Below, one piece after another: positions 5,693-5,756 of a stretch of DNA of 5,756 bases (its first letter is position 1; each line of letters starts with the position of its first letter). The stretch is taken from contig JAEDJT010000065.1 in assembly GCA_016296185.1 (NCBI GenBank), positions 1 to 5,756 on the forward strand. The letters run 5' to 3'. The translations under genes and the position numbers were made by a program. The notes beneath the pieces were generated by a model, which saw only the letters and a program-made list of their open reading frames with translations, searched no databases and was not told the DNA's origin. This DNA is from Bacilli bacterium (GTDB lineage Bacteria; Bacillota_I; Bacilli_A; RF39; UBA660).

Positions 5693-5756
5693 GCATTCTA
5701 CAAATGGACAGAAGCTAGTGGTAAATCACAATTAGATTATTATAAATCTGACTTTG
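5693..5756 (+). CDS. Tail-type protein, exon 3 (3'-partial)
   Basis: The frame GCA TTC TAC onward encodes AFYKWTEASGKSQLDYYKSDF (residues 791-811) and runs off the right edge. The other two frames hit stops within about 50 bases. It continues the CotH-like domain: the join reads DTTAG-AFYKW. Only joins 4528/5693 or 4529/5694 keep this frame. No stop is seen, so the protein extends beyond 811 residues. Confidence 0.75.

Noticed and set aside
4529..5693. Group II intron
   Set aside because: There is no GTGYG start, domain V hairpin or reverse transcriptase, and the core matches group I.
1..5756. tRNA genes, CRISPR arrays or minus-strand genes
   Set aside because: I saw no tRNA-like acceptor/T-arm pattern, no spaced direct repeats, and no convincing minus-strand frame with a ribosome-binding site.

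Overview
The window is AT-rich, with AGA-dominated arginine and frequent ATA isoleucine codons, and everything legible lies on the + strand. It reads as part of the tail/host-recognition module of a phage or prophage of a low-GC Firmicute (Clostridium-like; Fusobacterium is not excluded). The phage assignment rests on the modular tail-type protein, the densely packed same-strand genes, and two self-splicing introns with homing endonucleases in one structural gene. No packaging, capsid or lysis gene lies in the window to confirm it.

Layout: (1) 1-1139 is the 3' part of a purple-acid-phosphatase-like metallophosphatase gene whose 5' end is outside the window. (2) From 1161 runs one large tail-type gene split into three exons: 1161-3263, 4262 to about 4528, and about 5693 onward, leaving through the right edge. 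The joined protein has 811 residues inside the window. In order it shows a coiled coil, an eight-glycine hinge, beta-rich Ig-like segments, a LamG/concanavalin-like segment, and a CotH-kinase-like domain. (3) Intron 1 (3264-4261) is a group I intron carrying a GIY-YIG homing endonuclease (3411-4079). (4) Intron 2 (about 4529/4531 to 5692/5693) is a group I intron resembling those of SPO1-type phages. It carries a second, unrelated endonuclease (4793-5497): two zinc-finger-like units followed by a Vsr/EDxHD-type nuclease domain.

How the parts work together: both introns sit in the CotH-like part, only 267 bases apart, and each puts a stop codon at or just after its 5' end, so the full tail protein can only be made after splicing. 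Each endonuclease has its own near-consensus sigma-70-type promoter and strong ribosome-binding site, with identical -35/-10/ATG geometry. They can therefore be expressed independently of the tail operon. Intron 1 has well-supported splice sites (P1 plus a 5-bp P10). Intron 2 has a clear core, but its canonical 5' splice site conflicts with the downstream reading frame. A core hairpin (P9) followed by six T's also looks like an intrinsic terminator.

The most interesting points are the double intron invasion of a CotH-like tail protein, the matching endonuclease promoters, the intron 2 splice/frame conflict, and the pairing of a phosphatase gene with a kinase-like tail protein.
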